Below, one piece after another: positions 34,759 through 44,446 of a stretch of DNA of 64,000 nt. The position numbers and the translations under genes are program-made. Position 1 is the stretch's first letter. The number at the start of each line of letters is the position of its first letter. Source of the DNA: Gracilimonas sp017641085 (lineage in GTDB: Bacteria; Bacteroidota; Rhodothermia; Balneolales; Balneolaceae). Location of the stretch: NCBI RefSeq assembly GCF_046115515.1, contig NZ_CP175953.1. The stretch is one strand, 5' to 3'. Below the pieces are notes generated by a model. The model searched no databases. It was not told where the DNA came from and was given only the letters and a program-made list of their open reading frames with translations.

Positions 34759-37700
34759 ATGCTAAATAAAACCATCCGGTTTTTCCTGGAAAATAAACTT
34801 GTAGCTGTACTATTCTTGCTAGTCTTAGTAGGCTGGGGACTTGCAGTAGCTCCCTTTAATTGGAATCTTGACTTTCTTCCTCGGGATCGTGTTCCTGTGG
34901 ATGCTATTCCAAACCTTGGGGAGAACCAACAGATCGTGTATACCGATTGGGAAGGTCAATCTCCTCAGGATATAGAAGATCAGGTCACCTATCCTCTGAC
35001 TACTCAATTACTGACTGTGCCTGGCATCAAAACCGTTCGAAGTAATTCGATGACCGGTCTTTCCATCATTTACATCATTTTCGAAGAGGATGTGGATTAT
35101 TATTGGAGTCGCTCCCGCATCCTTGAAAAACTAAACTCACTTCCGGCAGGCACTATTCCTCAAACTGCAAAGCCCGCCCTTGGTCCTGATGCTACCGGAC
35201 TGGGGCAGATATTTTGGTACACGCTGGAAGGCAGGGATCAAAGTGGAGAGCCCGCAGGTGGCTGGGACCCTCAAGAGTTACGGTCCATACAAGACTTTTA
35301 TGTGAAATACGGACTATCAGGAGCTCAAGGTGTGGCAGAAGTTGCTTCCATTGGAGGGTATGTAAAAGAGTACCAGATTGACATCGACCCAAACAAACTA
35401 AAAACGTATGGGGTTACTCTGCCTGAAGTGATCGATGCAGTACGAAAAACCAATGCTGAGACCGGTGCCCGAACTATTGAGATGAATAACGTGGAATACC
35501 TGGTTCGGGGAATTGGGTACATAGAAAACCTGGAAGATTTGGAATCTGCTGTGGTTAAAGTAGTGGATAATACGCCCATTCGAATTCAGGATGTTGCCTT
35601 CGTTAGTATGGGGCCTGCTCCACGAAGAGGTGTGCTGGATAAGGCTGGAGCAGAAGCCGTTGGTGGAGTAGTCGTAGCCCGGCAAGGTGCCAATCCCCAG
35701 CAGGTAATTGATAATGTAAAAGCACAGATCAAAGAGATTTCTGCCGGCCTGCCTGTAAAAACCCTTGAAGACGGAACCGAATCTCAAGTCACCATTGTAC
35801 CATTTTATGATCGCTCTACGCTGATCTCAGAAACCTTGGGGACGCTCGAAGAAGCGCTCACACTTCAAATACTTATTACCATTATCGTGATCGTTATAAT
35901 GGTATTGAATCTGCGAACTTCGGTGCTAATTTCTGCAATGCTCCCCATCGCTGTACTCATGACCTTCATTGCCATGAAGTATTTTGGGGTGGATGCTAAC
36001 ATTGTGGCCCTTTCCGGGATCGCTATTGCCATTGGTACCATTGTGGATATGGGAGTCATCCTTTCTGAGAATATGCTCCGGCATTTGGAAGAAATGGAGG
36101 AAGATGAATCACTTTTGGAAGTTATATACAATGCTACTGTTGAAGTAGCCGGGGCTGTATTGACGGCCATAACCACCACCATTGTGAGTTTTCTCCCTGT
36201 CTTTACGATGATCGCTGCCGAAGGGAAACTATTCAAACCACTGGCTTACACTAAAACCTTCGCGCTGATTGCTTCCATTATCATTACAATCACACTTATC
36301 CCACCCTTTGCCCATTGGTTCTTTGGGTTAAAGATCAATAATAAGAAATTAAAACTTAGTTGGAACGGATTGCTGGTGATCGGAGGGTTCATTGCCATGT
36401 TGACTGTTTCAGGTTGGGGTGGTCTGTTGATCATGGGCTTCGGACTCATCAATGGCGTGGGATTCTTTTTAGGCGAAGAATATCACAAACGAATTCCATT
36501 TCTCAATAATGCGCTTTCTGTAGTAGTAGTCACCTGGCTACTGACAGAATACTGGCTTCCTTTTGGCCCATCGGTCTCTTTTGCAGGTAATTTGTTTTTT
36601 ATCGTTTTAGTGATCGCCCTTATTCTTGCCACCTTCTGGCTCATCATCAAATATTATCAACCCATTATTAGTTGGTGTCTGGATCATAAAAAGATTTTTC
36701 TAGCCCTTCCATCCTTTTTCGTGATTTTTGGGGTGGTAATTTGGCTGGGCTTTGCAACTACCTTTGGATTTGTAGCCAAAAGCTTTAATACGGTCGGGGT
36801 TGATATAAGCGAAACATCCGTTTGGACTTCAGCGTCCGAAGCTTTTCCAGGACTGGGTGAAGAATTTATGCCCGCCCTGGATGAAGGAGCTTTCCTTTTG
36901 ATGCCTACTACGATGCCTCATGCCGGTATAGAAGAGGCAGAAGACGTGATGCGTAAACTGGACCTGTCTGTTAACTCCATACCGGAAGTTGAAATGGTTG
37001 TTGGAAAAATGGGCCGGGCTGAATCAGCCTTAGACCCTGCACCCATCTCCATGTTCGAAAATGTGATTCAATATAAATCGGAATACAAAACGGATGAAAA
37101 TGGCCGACGGATGCGATTCGAGGTCAATGATTCAGGGGAGTTTGCCAGAGATGAAGATGGAGAACTGATCCCGGATGAAAACGGTAAGTATTATCGCCAG
37201 TGGCGCGATCATATTCACTCCCCGGATGATATCTGGGATGAAATTGTAGCTGCCGCACGCATACCCGGAACTACCTCTGCCCCCAAACTTCAGCCTATTG
37301 AAACACGATTGATCATGTTGCAATCGGGAATGCGGGCTCCCATGGGTGTAAAAGTGAAAGGCAGTGATCTTCAAGAAATCGAAAATTTTGGTTTACAATT
37401 AGAAGATGTCCTGAAGAATGCTGAAGGCGTAAAAGCTTCATCGGTATTTGCGGAACGTATTGTTGGTAAACCCTATTTGGAAGTTCATTGGAACCGGGAA
37501 CAGTTAGCCCGCTACGGGTTATCCGTTCAAGACGTGCAGCAATTTATGTCGATGGGTGTGGGTGGGATGGCAGTCTCAACCTCCGTTGAAGGGCGCGAGC
37601 GATACCCTATTCGTGTTCGTTTTGCCCGCGAGTTAAGAGATAACCCTGAGGCTTTAAATGAACTTTTGGTTCCCACCAAGACGGGTGTTCAAGTACCTCT

Positions 37701-38517
37701 TTCACAACTGGCTGAGATCAAATACCGCCAAGGACCACAAGCTATCAAAAGCGAAGATACGTTCCTGGTGGGTTATGTAATCTTCGATAAGTTAGATGGC
37801 TTTGCTGAAATTGAAGTGGTAGAAAATGCCAGACGTGCTATTGAAGAGAGTGTGAACTCCGGTAACATAGCGGTTCCCGCAGGTATCAATTTTGAATTCG
37901 CGGGCAACTATGAGAATCAGGTCCGAGCTGAGAAACGGCTAAGCGTTATTCTGCCTATTGCGCTGGTCATTATCTTCCTGATCATGTATTTCCAATTCCG
38001 GTCTGTGGCTACTACATCCATGATCTTCAGTAGCATTTTTGTGGCCTGGGCGGGTGGATTTCTACTTGTTTGGCTGTACGGTCAGGGATGGTTTCTGAAT
38101 TTTGATCTGTTTGGTCAAAATCTTCGGGATCTGTTTCAAATGGGAACCGTGAACTTAAGTGTGGCTGTGTGGGTGGGTTTCATCGCCTTATTTGGAATAG
38201 CGGCTGATGGAGGTGTAGTGATGGCAACCTATCTCGACCAATTGTTTGATCGCAAGAAACCGAAGACATCGGCTGAGTTACGAGAAGTGGTGATAGAGGC
38301 AAGTACACGAAGGATTCGTCCGACACTCATGACGACAGCTACCACCATCCTTGCTTTGTTACCCGTCCTAACATCCACAGGCCGAGGCTCGGATATTATG
38401 GTGCCTATGGCAATCCCGAGTGTAGGTGGCATGTTCCTGCAAATCATCACATTACTGGTTATACCGGTCCTTTATTACATGTGGAAAGAATTTAAAATGA
38501 AAAAAGAATTGTCATGA
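34759..38517 (+). CDS. cusA: CusA-like RND efflux pump with an enlarged central membrane region
   Basis: 1252 residues from the ATG at 34759 (an upstream TTG at 34732 is less likely), about 200 longer than typical CusA. TM4 carries AIAIGTIVDMGVILSENMLRHLE with D430. After TM6 there is an insertion of several hydrophobic helices (about residues 525-640, LLVIGGFIAMLTVSGWGGLLIMGFGLINGVGFF and LFFIVLVIALILATFWLIIKYYQ), and the periplasmic porter has an extra charged loop (DENGRRMRFEVNDSGEFARD). Porter Met positions of CusA (LIMLQSGMRAPMGVKVKG) are kept, so Cu/Ag is the best guess. Its stop overlaps the next gene by 4 bp. Confidence 0.9.
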   Translation: MLNKTIRFFLENKLVAVLFLLVLVGWGLAVAPFNWNLDFLPRDRVPVDAIPNLGENQQIVYTDWEGQSPQDIEDQVTYPLTTQLLTVPGIKTVRSNSMTGLSIIYIIFEEDVDYYWSRSRILEKLNSLPAGTIPQTAKPALGPDATGLGQIFWYTLEGRDQSGEPAGGWDPQELRSIQDFYVKYGLSGAQGVAEVASIGGYVKEYQIDIDPNKLKTYGVTLPEVIDAVRKTNAETGARTIEMNNVEYLVRGIGYIENLEDLESAVVKVVDNTPIRIQDVAFVSMGPAPRRGVLDKAGAEAVGGVVVARQGANPQQVIDNVKAQIKEISAGLPVKTLEDGTESQVTIVPFYDRSTLISETLGTLEEALTLQILITIIVIVIMVLNLRTSVLISAMLPIAVLMTFIAMKYFGVDANIVALSGIAIAIGTIVDMGVILSENMLRHLEEMEEDESLLEVIYNATVEVAGAVLTAITTTIVSFLPVFTMIAAEGKLFKPLAYTKTFALIASIIITITLIPPFAHWFFGLKINNKKLKLSWNGLLVIGGFIAMLTVSGWGGLLIMGFGLINGVGFFLGEEYHKRIPFLNNALSVVVVTWLLTEYWLPFGPSVSFAGNLFFIVLVIALILATFWLIIKYYQPIISWCLDHKKIFLALPSFFVIFGVVIWLGFATTFGFVAKSFNTVGVDISETSVWTSASEAFPGLGEEFMPALDEGAFLLMPTTMPHAGIEEAEDVMRKLDLSVNSIPEVEMVVGKMGRAESALDPAPISMFENVIQYKSEYKTDENGRRMRFEVNDSGEFARDEDGELIPDENGKYYRQWRDHIHSPDDIWDEIVAAARIPGTTSAPKLQPIETRLIMLQSGMRAPMGVKVKGSDLQEIENFGLQLEDVLKNAEGVKASSVFAERIVGKPYLEVHWNREQLARYGLSVQDVQQFMSMGVGGMAVSTSVEGRERYPIRVRFARELRDNPEALNELLVPTKTGVQVPLSQLAEIKYRQGPQAIKSEDTFLVGYVIFDKLDGFAEIEVVENARRAIEESVNSGNIAVPAGINFEFAGNYENQVRAEKRLSVILPIALVIIFLIMYFQFRSVATTSMIFSSIFVAWAGGFLLVWLYGQGWFLNFDLFGQNLRDLFQMGTVNLSVAVWVGFIALFGIAADGGVVMATYLDQLFDRKKPKTSAELREVVIEASTRRIRPTLMTTATTILALLPVLTSTGRGSDIMVPMAIPSVGGMFLQIITLLVIPVLYYMWKEFKMKKELS

Positions 38518-39863
38518 AAGAAGATCATCGAATAAAGAATATTGAATATCCAACATTGAGCAGGATGGGAAGAAAGTCTTCAGCACTCTTTGCGAAACCT
38601 CTGCACGCTCTGCGATTAATTGCATTACTTGGTATAATTGCACTGCCTTTTACCGTGCAAGCTCAAACTATTGCCGAATACCAACAACAAGCAGCTAATA
38701 ATAATCCCCAGTTGAAGGCTGAATATCAGCACTATCTATCAGCTCTTGAAGAAAGTCCTATTGTTGGTGCTTTGCCCGATCCGGAAGTTGCTTTTGCCTA
38801 TTTCATCAGTCCGATTGAAACCAGATTGGGACCACAACAAGCAAGGATTTCACTAACCCAAATGTTTCCCTGGTTTGGGAGCCTCTCAGATAAACGATCA
38901 ATATCGGAAGCGCAGGCTAAAGCACAATACGAAGTATTTCAGGAGACCCGAAATCGACTGTTTTATCAAACCGAGAAAGCACTTATTGAAGTTTATGAGT
39001 TGGACCAAAGCTTGGAGATTGCCAACGAAAACCTCGACATCCTAAACTCCTTAGTGGAGATAAGTTTGAGCCGATATGAAACAGATCAGGCTTCGCAGGT
39101 GGATGTGTTACGGGCACAAATCGAACAGGAAGACCTGAAGACGCAAATTGCTTTGCTTGAAGACAACCGGAACGTGTTAATTCAAAAAGTGAATGAGCTT
39201 TTGAATGCTGAGCAAGAACAGGTGATCACCTTGCCGGATACGTTAATTCCTGAAATGAGTATAGAAAGCGAGCCGGAACTACTGAATAAATTGGTTCAAC
39301 AAAACCCGGCATTAAATCGCCTTAGATACCAGAAGGACTCCGCCCATGAAATGAAAACGCTGGCAGCAAAAGACGGGAAACCATCCTTTGGCGTAGGTCT
39401 GGATTATATCTTCACCGGAGAACGCTCGGATGTACCAACGCTAGCTGATAATGGTAAAGATGCCATCATGGCCAGAGCCAGTTTCAAAATTCCCCTGTTC
39501 CGAAATAAATACAATGCCAAGGTTCAACAAGCAGAGCTGAATATTCAATCAGTACAGTCGCAAATAACAGACAAAGAGAACAAACTGGAAACAGATTTAT
39601 CCTCTTCGTTGAGGGACTATTATGATGCGCGGCGTCGGTTTGACTTGTATGACCAGAAGCAGATTCAACGAGTTAATCAGGCACTGAGCATTATGACACA
39701 GAACTATTCAACCGACAGCTCCAATTTTGAAGAAATTCTACGGATGCAGCGCAAGCTTTTGGGTTATCAACTTAGCCGCATTCAGGCTTTGGTAGATATG
39801 CAGGTTTCATCGGCTTTCATCGATTACCTGACTGGCAAACACAACATTAATCTAAATAAATAG
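38514..39863 (+). CDS. cusC: TolC/CusC-family outer-membrane channel, second module
   Basis: 449 residues from an ATG overlapping the cusA stop; the ATG at 38565 would give a more normal signal peptide (HALRLIALLGIIALPFTVQAQ). OEP repeats are visible: QISLTQMFPWFGSLSDKRSISEAQAKAQYEVFQETRNRLFYQTEKALIEVYELDQSLEIA in the first half and the matching ETDLSSSLRDYYDARRRFDLYDQKQ in the second. It is the outer-membrane duct of the second Cu/Ag efflux system. The gene order A-C-B differs from the C-B-A of the first. Confidence 0.88.
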   Translation: MKEDHRIKNIEYPTLSRMGRKSSALFAKPLHALRLIALLGIIALPFTVQAQTIAEYQQQAANNNPQLKAEYQHYLSALEESPIVGALPDPEVAFAYFISPIETRLGPQQARISLTQMFPWFGSLSDKRSISEAQAKAQYEVFQETRNRLFYQTEKALIEVYELDQSLEIANENLDILNSLVEISLSRYETDQASQVDVLRAQIEQEDLKTQIALLEDNRNVLIQKVNELLNAEQEQVITLPDTLIPEMSIESEPELLNKLVQQNPALNRLRYQKDSAHEMKTLAAKDGKPSFGVGLDYIFTGERSDVPTLADNGKDAIMARASFKIPLFRNKYNAKVQQAELNIQSVQSQITDKENKLETDLSSSLRDYYDARRRFDLYDQKQIQRVNQALSIMTQNYSTDSSNFEEILRMQRKLLGYQLSRIQALVDMQVSSAFIDYLTGKHNINLNK

Positions 39864-39880
39864 ACCTGTGATTTCAGGAA

Positions 39881-39903
39881 TGAGTAGTGAGAAAAACTAC
39901 TCA
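39881..39903 (+). other. Hairpin between the TolC and CusB genes
   Basis: TGAGTAGT (39881-39888) pairs perfectly with 39896-39903 over a 7-nt A-rich loop; no U-tract follows. It may act as a partial processing or attenuation site inside the operon. Confidence 0.4.
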
Positions 39904-39936
39904 CTTCTCTAATCTCACAACTCAATACTTACAACT

Positions 39937-41652
39937 ATGAAAACAAAAAACATACTTATTTACTCTGGACTTATACTGGGTGGACTCTTACTCGGCTACC
40001 TCTTTTTCGGAGGGACTTCGGAACCACAAACACTTGAAGAGCATATATCAGAAACCCACACTGATGAGGAAGGCAATGTGGTTTATACGTGCAGTATGCA
40101 CCCTCAGATAAGAGAAAGCGAGCCAGGAAATTGTCCAATTTGTGGCATGGAGTTAATTCCGGCTAATGATCTTGATGACAGTGACTCAGAATCGCTCAAC
40201 CCGAACGCTGTTACATTCTCGAAAGCCGCACTTGCGCTTGCTGAGGTTGAAACCACTCCGGTTAAAAAAGGAGTCCCAGTGGTTGAAACCCGGTTGCCGG
40301 GCAAAGTGGTTGTAAATCAGAACTTGGTATCGAATGTGACGGCTCACTTCCCCGGTCGTATTCGGGAGTTATATGTAGATTATACCGGTGATTACGTCCG
40401 TAAAGGGCAAAAACTGGTTTCTATTTATTCTTCGGAGTTAATTACGGCACAAAGTGAACTTTTGGAAACAGCCCGATTCAAAGAACAAAACCCTCGATTA
40501 TATGAGTCTGCCCGGCGCAAGCTATTGCTTTGGGAATTTCCGGAAGAGACCATTAACCAAATCGAACAATCAGGAGAAGTGATGGAAGAGTTAGACTTTT
40601 TCTCACCGGTATCTGGCTATGTATCACAGATCAATATCTCTCGGGAAGACCATATTCAGGAAGGTTCAATGCTATACCGGATCGCGAAGCTTTCTGAGGT
40701 ATGGATTGAATTTGAGGCGTATGAATCGTCAGTCAATAATTTAAAAATCGGAGATAAAATTGATTTTACGGTGAGCTCCATTCCTGGGCATACTTATACC
40801 GGCGAAGTCAGCTTTATCCAGCCTTTTTTAAATGATAAATCCCGAACAGTAGAAATACGTATTACTGTGGATAATCCGAGAAACGAGATGAAACCCGGCA
40901 TGTTTGCTGAAGGAGTTATTTCTTCTCAATCAGGCCAAAAACAGCAACTTCTTGTCCCCCGAAGTGCCGTGCTATGGACCGGAGAAAGGTCCATTGTGTT
41001 TATGGATGTTTCCACAGCTGAAACTCCTGCTTTTGAAGCAAGGGAAGTTGTATTAGGCAAAAGGGCTGGTAACGAATATGTAATCGAATCTGGACTGGAA
41101 GTTGGTGAGCGTGTGGTATCAAACGGCACATTTAAAGTGGACGCTGCCGCCCAGCTTAGCGATAAACTCAGTATGATGAATAGAGAACCGGGCTCAGGAG
41201 CAAATCGCGGGGCACATGATCACGGTGCTATGGACATGAATAACGGTGAAATGAATATGGACGACGGCGATATGAATGAATCCACTATGGATACAACTGA
41301 AGATCATTCAAATCATGAAATGGATAAAAGCCTTGAGGCATTAGTACCCCAGTACTTGAAACTTCGGGAAGCACTGTCCAAAGATGATTTTGAAACGGCT
41401 AAAGAACATGTCCGAGTGTTCTCAACGGATACATTCAGTGATATTGAAGAGCTCAGAGCCGAGTTCAAATCCATTTCAGAAATGCTTATTTCACGAATTG
41501 AAGAAGAAGGATATGAAGGAGCACTGTTCAAGCAATATTGCCCTATGTACGGTGGTGGAAGCACCTGGATAAGTGACAAAAAAGATATTGAAAACCCTTT
41601 TTATGGCACTCAAATGCACAACTGTGGAGAAACCGTTGAGCAGATGAATTAA
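39937..41652 (+). CDS. cusB: CusB-like adaptor with Cys-type metal domain, Met/His linker and DUF3347-like tail
   Basis: 571 residues with an N-terminal membrane anchor. A classical heavy-metal-binding domain (YTCSMHPQIRESEPGNCPICG, about residues 49-70, with C51, C66 and C69) precedes the membrane-fusion core (IRELYVDYTGDYVRKGQKL). Then comes a Met/His/Asp-rich linker (HDHGAMDMNNGEMNMDDGDMNES) and a C-terminal helical domain resembling DUF3347 (SLEALVPQYLKLREALSKDDFETAKEH, later YCPMYGGGSTWISDKKDIENPFYGTQMHNCG), which brings two further Cys and several Met. So one adaptor has three distinct metal sites. A PII gene follows at 25 bp. Confidence 0.92.
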   Translation: MKTKNILIYSGLILGGLLLGYLFFGGTSEPQTLEEHISETHTDEEGNVVYTCSMHPQIRESEPGNCPICGMELIPANDLDDSDSESLNPNAVTFSKAALALAEVETTPVKKGVPVVETRLPGKVVVNQNLVSNVTAHFPGRIRELYVDYTGDYVRKGQKLVSIYSSELITAQSELLETARFKEQNPRLYESARRKLLLWEFPEETINQIEQSGEVMEELDFFSPVSGYVSQINISREDHIQEGSMLYRIAKLSEVWIEFEAYESSVNNLKIGDKIDFTVSSIPGHTYTGEVSFIQPFLNDKSRTVEIRITVDNPRNEMKPGMFAEGVISSQSGQKQQLLVPRSAVLWTGERSIVFMDVSTAETPAFEAREVVLGKRAGNEYVIESGLEVGERVVSNGTFKVDAAAQLSDKLSMMNREPGSGANRGAHDHGAMDMNNGEMNMDDGDMNESTMDTTEDHSNHEMDKSLEALVPQYLKLREALSKDDFETAKEHVRVFSTDTFSDIEELRAEFKSISEMLISRIEEEGYEGALFKQYCPMYGGGSTWISDKKDIENPFYGTQMHNCGETVEQMN

Positions 41653-41677
41653 TGTATAAATCAAAAACGGAGGTATT

Positions 41678-42019
41678 ATGAAATTAGTAAAAGCATACAT
41701 ACGCCCCATGCTGCTTGAAGAAGTGTATAAAGCGCTACGTTCTGAAGGCCATTGTTGCATAACGGTTTTCAGAGGAGAAGGAGCAGGTCAATATACCGAT
41801 CCTGACCATGCCCATGGCTCTTTGCAATTCCCGGCGATGCACTCCAAAGTTGTGAAAATAGAAATAGCAGCGGTAGACGAAGATGTCAATTCTATTATTG
41901 AAATCATTCAACAAACTGCTTCAACAGGTTCGCGCGGAGATGGAATTATATTTGTCATGCCTATTGAGAATATGATTAGAATCAGGGATGGTGAGGAAGG
42001 ACCTAAAGTAATAGAATAA
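41678..42019 (+). CDS. PII-like protein of the second Cu/Ag module, with Cys26-Cys27
   Basis: 113 residues, ATG preceded by GGAGGT. PII fold: MKLVKAYIRPMLLEEVYKALRSEGH, C26-C27-I-T, a T-loop region with His residues (DPDHAHGSLQFPAMHSK), then GDGIIFVMPIENMIRIRDGEEG. No Tyr for uridylylation at the T-loop tip. The Cys pair is at exactly the same place as in the PII after the first cusA. Cytoplasmic metal- or nucleotide-responsive control of the pump or regulator is likely but inferred. Confidence 0.85.
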   Translation: MKLVKAYIRPMLLEEVYKALRSEGHCCITVFRGEGAGQYTDPDHAHGSLQFPAMHSKVVKIEIAAVDEDVNSIIEIIQQTASTGSRGDGIIFVMPIENMIRIRDGEEGPKVIE

Positions 42020-42125
42020 TAGGCTTACACTAAATAAACGGTAAGTATTAATCATCATTGTATAAGCTAACCCCTTAGATAAATGATATTTTAAGTAAAG
42101 CAAACATTAACAAAACCATAAGATT

Positions 42126-42602
42126 ATGAGAAAGATAAAATCAATCGCTCTGTTACTGGCAATAAGTTTAGGTCTAACCGTAACCGCTGTGGCCCAGCAA
42201 CAAAATATGGAGCAGAAAAAGCAGCAAATGATGACCATGATGCAGGACTCATCTATGCAATCCGTGATGATGGATCACATGATGAATAATCCTGAAATGC
42301 GAGCCAAGATGATGCAGAGAATGATGAAATCACAAAAGATGGATCATTCCAAAATGATGGAAAACATGAACTCCATGATGAACAATCCTGAAATGAAAGA
42401 ACGCATGGAAAAGCATATGGAAATGATGCAATCTATGATGGATGGAGATATGGATCAAGCTAGAATGATGAATATGATGGATAACTCATCCATGATGAAT
42501 ATGCATATGATGTGTATGCAAATGATGCAGGGAGGCATGATGGATTCGGGAATGAAAATGAAATCAGATTCTACCGATAATAAAGATATGAACCATCATT
42601 AG
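42126..42602 (+). CDS. Exported Met-rich protein, probable Cu(I)/Ag(I) sponge
   Basis: 158 residues with a signal peptide (cleaved after AVAQ). About one in three residues of the mature part is Met, mostly as MM pairs, with His and Asp between; the unit MMNNPEM-R/K-A/E-K/R-M occurs twice about 35 residues apart, and single MMCM and terminal NHH occur. Met-rich periplasmic proteins bind Cu(I) and Ag(I) by thioethers. It lies between the PII and SHOCT genes of the second Cu/Ag module. No enzymatic domain is visible. Low complexity limits family assignment. Confidence 0.85.
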   Translation: MRKIKSIALLLAISLGLTVTAVAQQQNMEQKKQQMMTMMQDSSMQSVMMDHMMNNPEMRAKMMQRMMKSQKMDHSKMMENMNSMMNNPEMKERMEKHMEMMQSMMDGDMDQARMMNMMDNSSMMNMHMMCMQMMQGGMMDSGMKMKSDSTDNKDMNHH

Positions 42603-42667
42603 TAAAAATTAAATGGGGATGTGGTTCAAAGTCATCCCCGAATTCTAAAACTTTAAATGATAGCACT

Positions 42668-42880
42668 ATGCATGATTTTCAATTTTTTGGAGGTGGCTGG
42701 ATGATGTTCTTCTGGTGGTTCTTACTAATTGCTTTGGTCATTGTCTTGGCAAGGCCGTTATTCAAGACAAATCAACAAGAATCTGAAAGCGAAACGCCCC
42801 TTGAGATCCTTAAGCGAAGATATGCAAATGGGGAAATTGATCAAGAAGAATTCGAGAAGAGGAAAAAGGATCTGATGTGA
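42668..42880 (+). CDS. Small SHOCT-domain membrane protein
   Basis: 70 residues: one membrane helix (MMFFWWFLLIALVIVLARPLF) followed by the SHOCT motif (PLEILKRRYANGEIDQEEFEKRKKDL). SHOCT proteins of this size are frequent in bacterial copper and other metal loci and are thought to aid oligomerisation or membrane attachment. An upstream hairpin (GGGGATG at 42615-42621 with 42633-42639) separates it from the Met-rich gene. Confidence 0.9.
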   Translation: MHDFQFFGGGWMMFFWWFLLIALVIVLARPLFKTNQQESESETPLEILKRRYANGEIDQEEFEKRKKDLM

Positions 42881-42919
42881 TCAAGTATTCAATAATACAA
42901 TCATTATAGTTTCAAATTT

Positions 42920-44386
42920 ATGAAAAGAAAACAATTTTTACGCAGAGTAGGTCTTGGAACGGGTGCATTAGCCCTATCACCTTGGTTAACATCCTGCCTA
43001 ACTTTTTCTGACGATGAGTTGCAGGGTTCTTTTAGAAACAGATTGCCTTTTCCGGGTCAAATAACCGATCCTTCGTTTAATTTATCTGCCTCTTCTGCAG
43101 AAATAGAGCTACCAGAATCGTTAAGTCTGGCTGCTTTTCAATTTAATAATTCAGTTCCCGGTCCAACAATTCGCCATGTAAAGGGGCAGGAACTTAACAT
43201 CCAGTTTACTAATAATATAGGTCAGGAAAGCATTATTCACTGGCATGGACTCATTGTTCCCCCCGAAATGGATGGACATCCCAAAGATGCAATATCAGGA
43301 GGAGCCTATGATTATGAATTCAGCCTGAATCAAAGAGCCGGCACCTATTGGTATCACCCTCATCCTCACAGAATAACTGGAGAACAGGTTTATCGCGGGT
43401 TAGCAGGTTTTTTTATTATTGAAGATGACGAAGAAAAAGCACTCAACTTACCGAGTGGTAACTACGAGATACCGCTCGTTATTCAGGATCGGAGAGTAAG
43501 TGACTCTGGGCAGATTATTTATAACCCGTCTATGCCCGAACGGATGATGACTGGGTTTTTGGGAGATACAATCTTAGTTAACGGAGCGCCATCTCCTTAC
43601 CATGAAGTTGAGCCTGGTGTGTATCGCTTGAGAGTATTAAATGGCTCAAATGCCCGGATTTATAATGTAGCGTTTCAAGATGATCTTTCCTTTATGGTCA
43701 TTGGCACCGATGGAGGCCTTCTACCGGAAGCTATTGAGACCAATGAATTATTAATGGCCCCAGGGGAAAGAGCAGACATACTGGTAGACTTCTCTGGATT
43801 GAAGAAAAAAAGTATTCACCTTATCAGTAAACCATTTGATGTGCCTTCCGGCGGCGGTATGATGGGAATGCAAAACATGATGGGTAGCTCCGGTCCCGAA
43901 CAAGGCACCGGTTTTGATCTTATGGAATTCAGGATTGATGGAGAATCTAAGCAAGAATCGATGGGCCTTCCCAGTCAGCTGTCTGAATCGACCTTTCCTG
44001 AAGCTTCATCTGCTGATCGCACCCGCTCCATTCGGTTGGATATGCAAATGATGAACGGCCATACCATTAATGGGCGTCAGTTTGAGATGGAGCGAGTCGA
44101 TGAACGTGTAGAGCAAGGAAGTACTGAAATTTGGGAGTTTATCAATAACTCAAACGTACCTCACCCCATGCACGTGCATGCCGTTCAGTTTAAAGTTCTT
44201 GATAGAAGTGGAAACAGAGGATTAATGCCTACCGAAACAGGCTGGAAGGACACTGTACTTGTCATGCCCGGCGAGACTGTTAGGGTTATCATGAGTTTCA
44301 ATGCGCCAAAAGGCCTGTACGTTTTTCACTGCCATAACCTGGAGCACGAAGACAACGGCATGATGGCTAACATGGAGATTATATAA
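42920..44386 (+). CDS. Multicopper oxidase, CueO/CopA type
   Basis: 488 residues. A twin-arginine-like signal (RKQFLRRVGLGTGALALSPWLTSC) ends in a Cys that could be acylated. Three cupredoxin domains hold all four copper motifs: HWHG (H107, H109), HPHPH (H146, H148), HPMHVH near 413-420, and HCHNLEHEDNGM with H470, C471, H472, H476 and M481 as the type-1 site. A Met-rich loop (GGGMMGMQNMMG, about 313-325) is the sort of insert that binds Cu(I) in CueO. It oxidises Cu(I) to Cu(II) in the periplasm. It stands between a SHOCT gene and the second DUF2231 cassette. Confidence 0.95.
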   Translation: MKRKQFLRRVGLGTGALALSPWLTSCLTFSDDELQGSFRNRLPFPGQITDPSFNLSASSAEIELPESLSLAAFQFNNSVPGPTIRHVKGQELNIQFTNNIGQESIIHWHGLIVPPEMDGHPKDAISGGAYDYEFSLNQRAGTYWYHPHPHRITGEQVYRGLAGFFIIEDDEEKALNLPSGNYEIPLVIQDRRVSDSGQIIYNPSMPERMMTGFLGDTILVNGAPSPYHEVEPGVYRLRVLNGSNARIYNVAFQDDLSFMVIGTDGGLLPEAIETNELLMAPGERADILVDFSGLKKKSIHLISKPFDVPSGGGMMGMQNMMGSSGPEQGTGFDLMEFRIDGESKQESMGLPSQLSESTFPEASSADRTRSIRLDMQMMNGHTINGRQFEMERVDERVEQGSTEIWEFINNSNVPHPMHVHAVQFKVLDRSGNRGLMPTETGWKDTVLVMPGETVRVIMSFNAPKGLYVFHCHNLEHEDNGMMANMEII

Positions 44387-44446
44387 CCTTTTGGAAACAA
44401 CAATTAATTTCTGAACTCAATTATTTAAAACTTTGGATAACTAATT

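Noticed and set aside
42615..42639. Intrinsic terminator before the SHOCT gene
   Set aside because: The GGGGATG/CATCCCC hairpin is real, but no T-run follows; noted within the SHOCT entry only.
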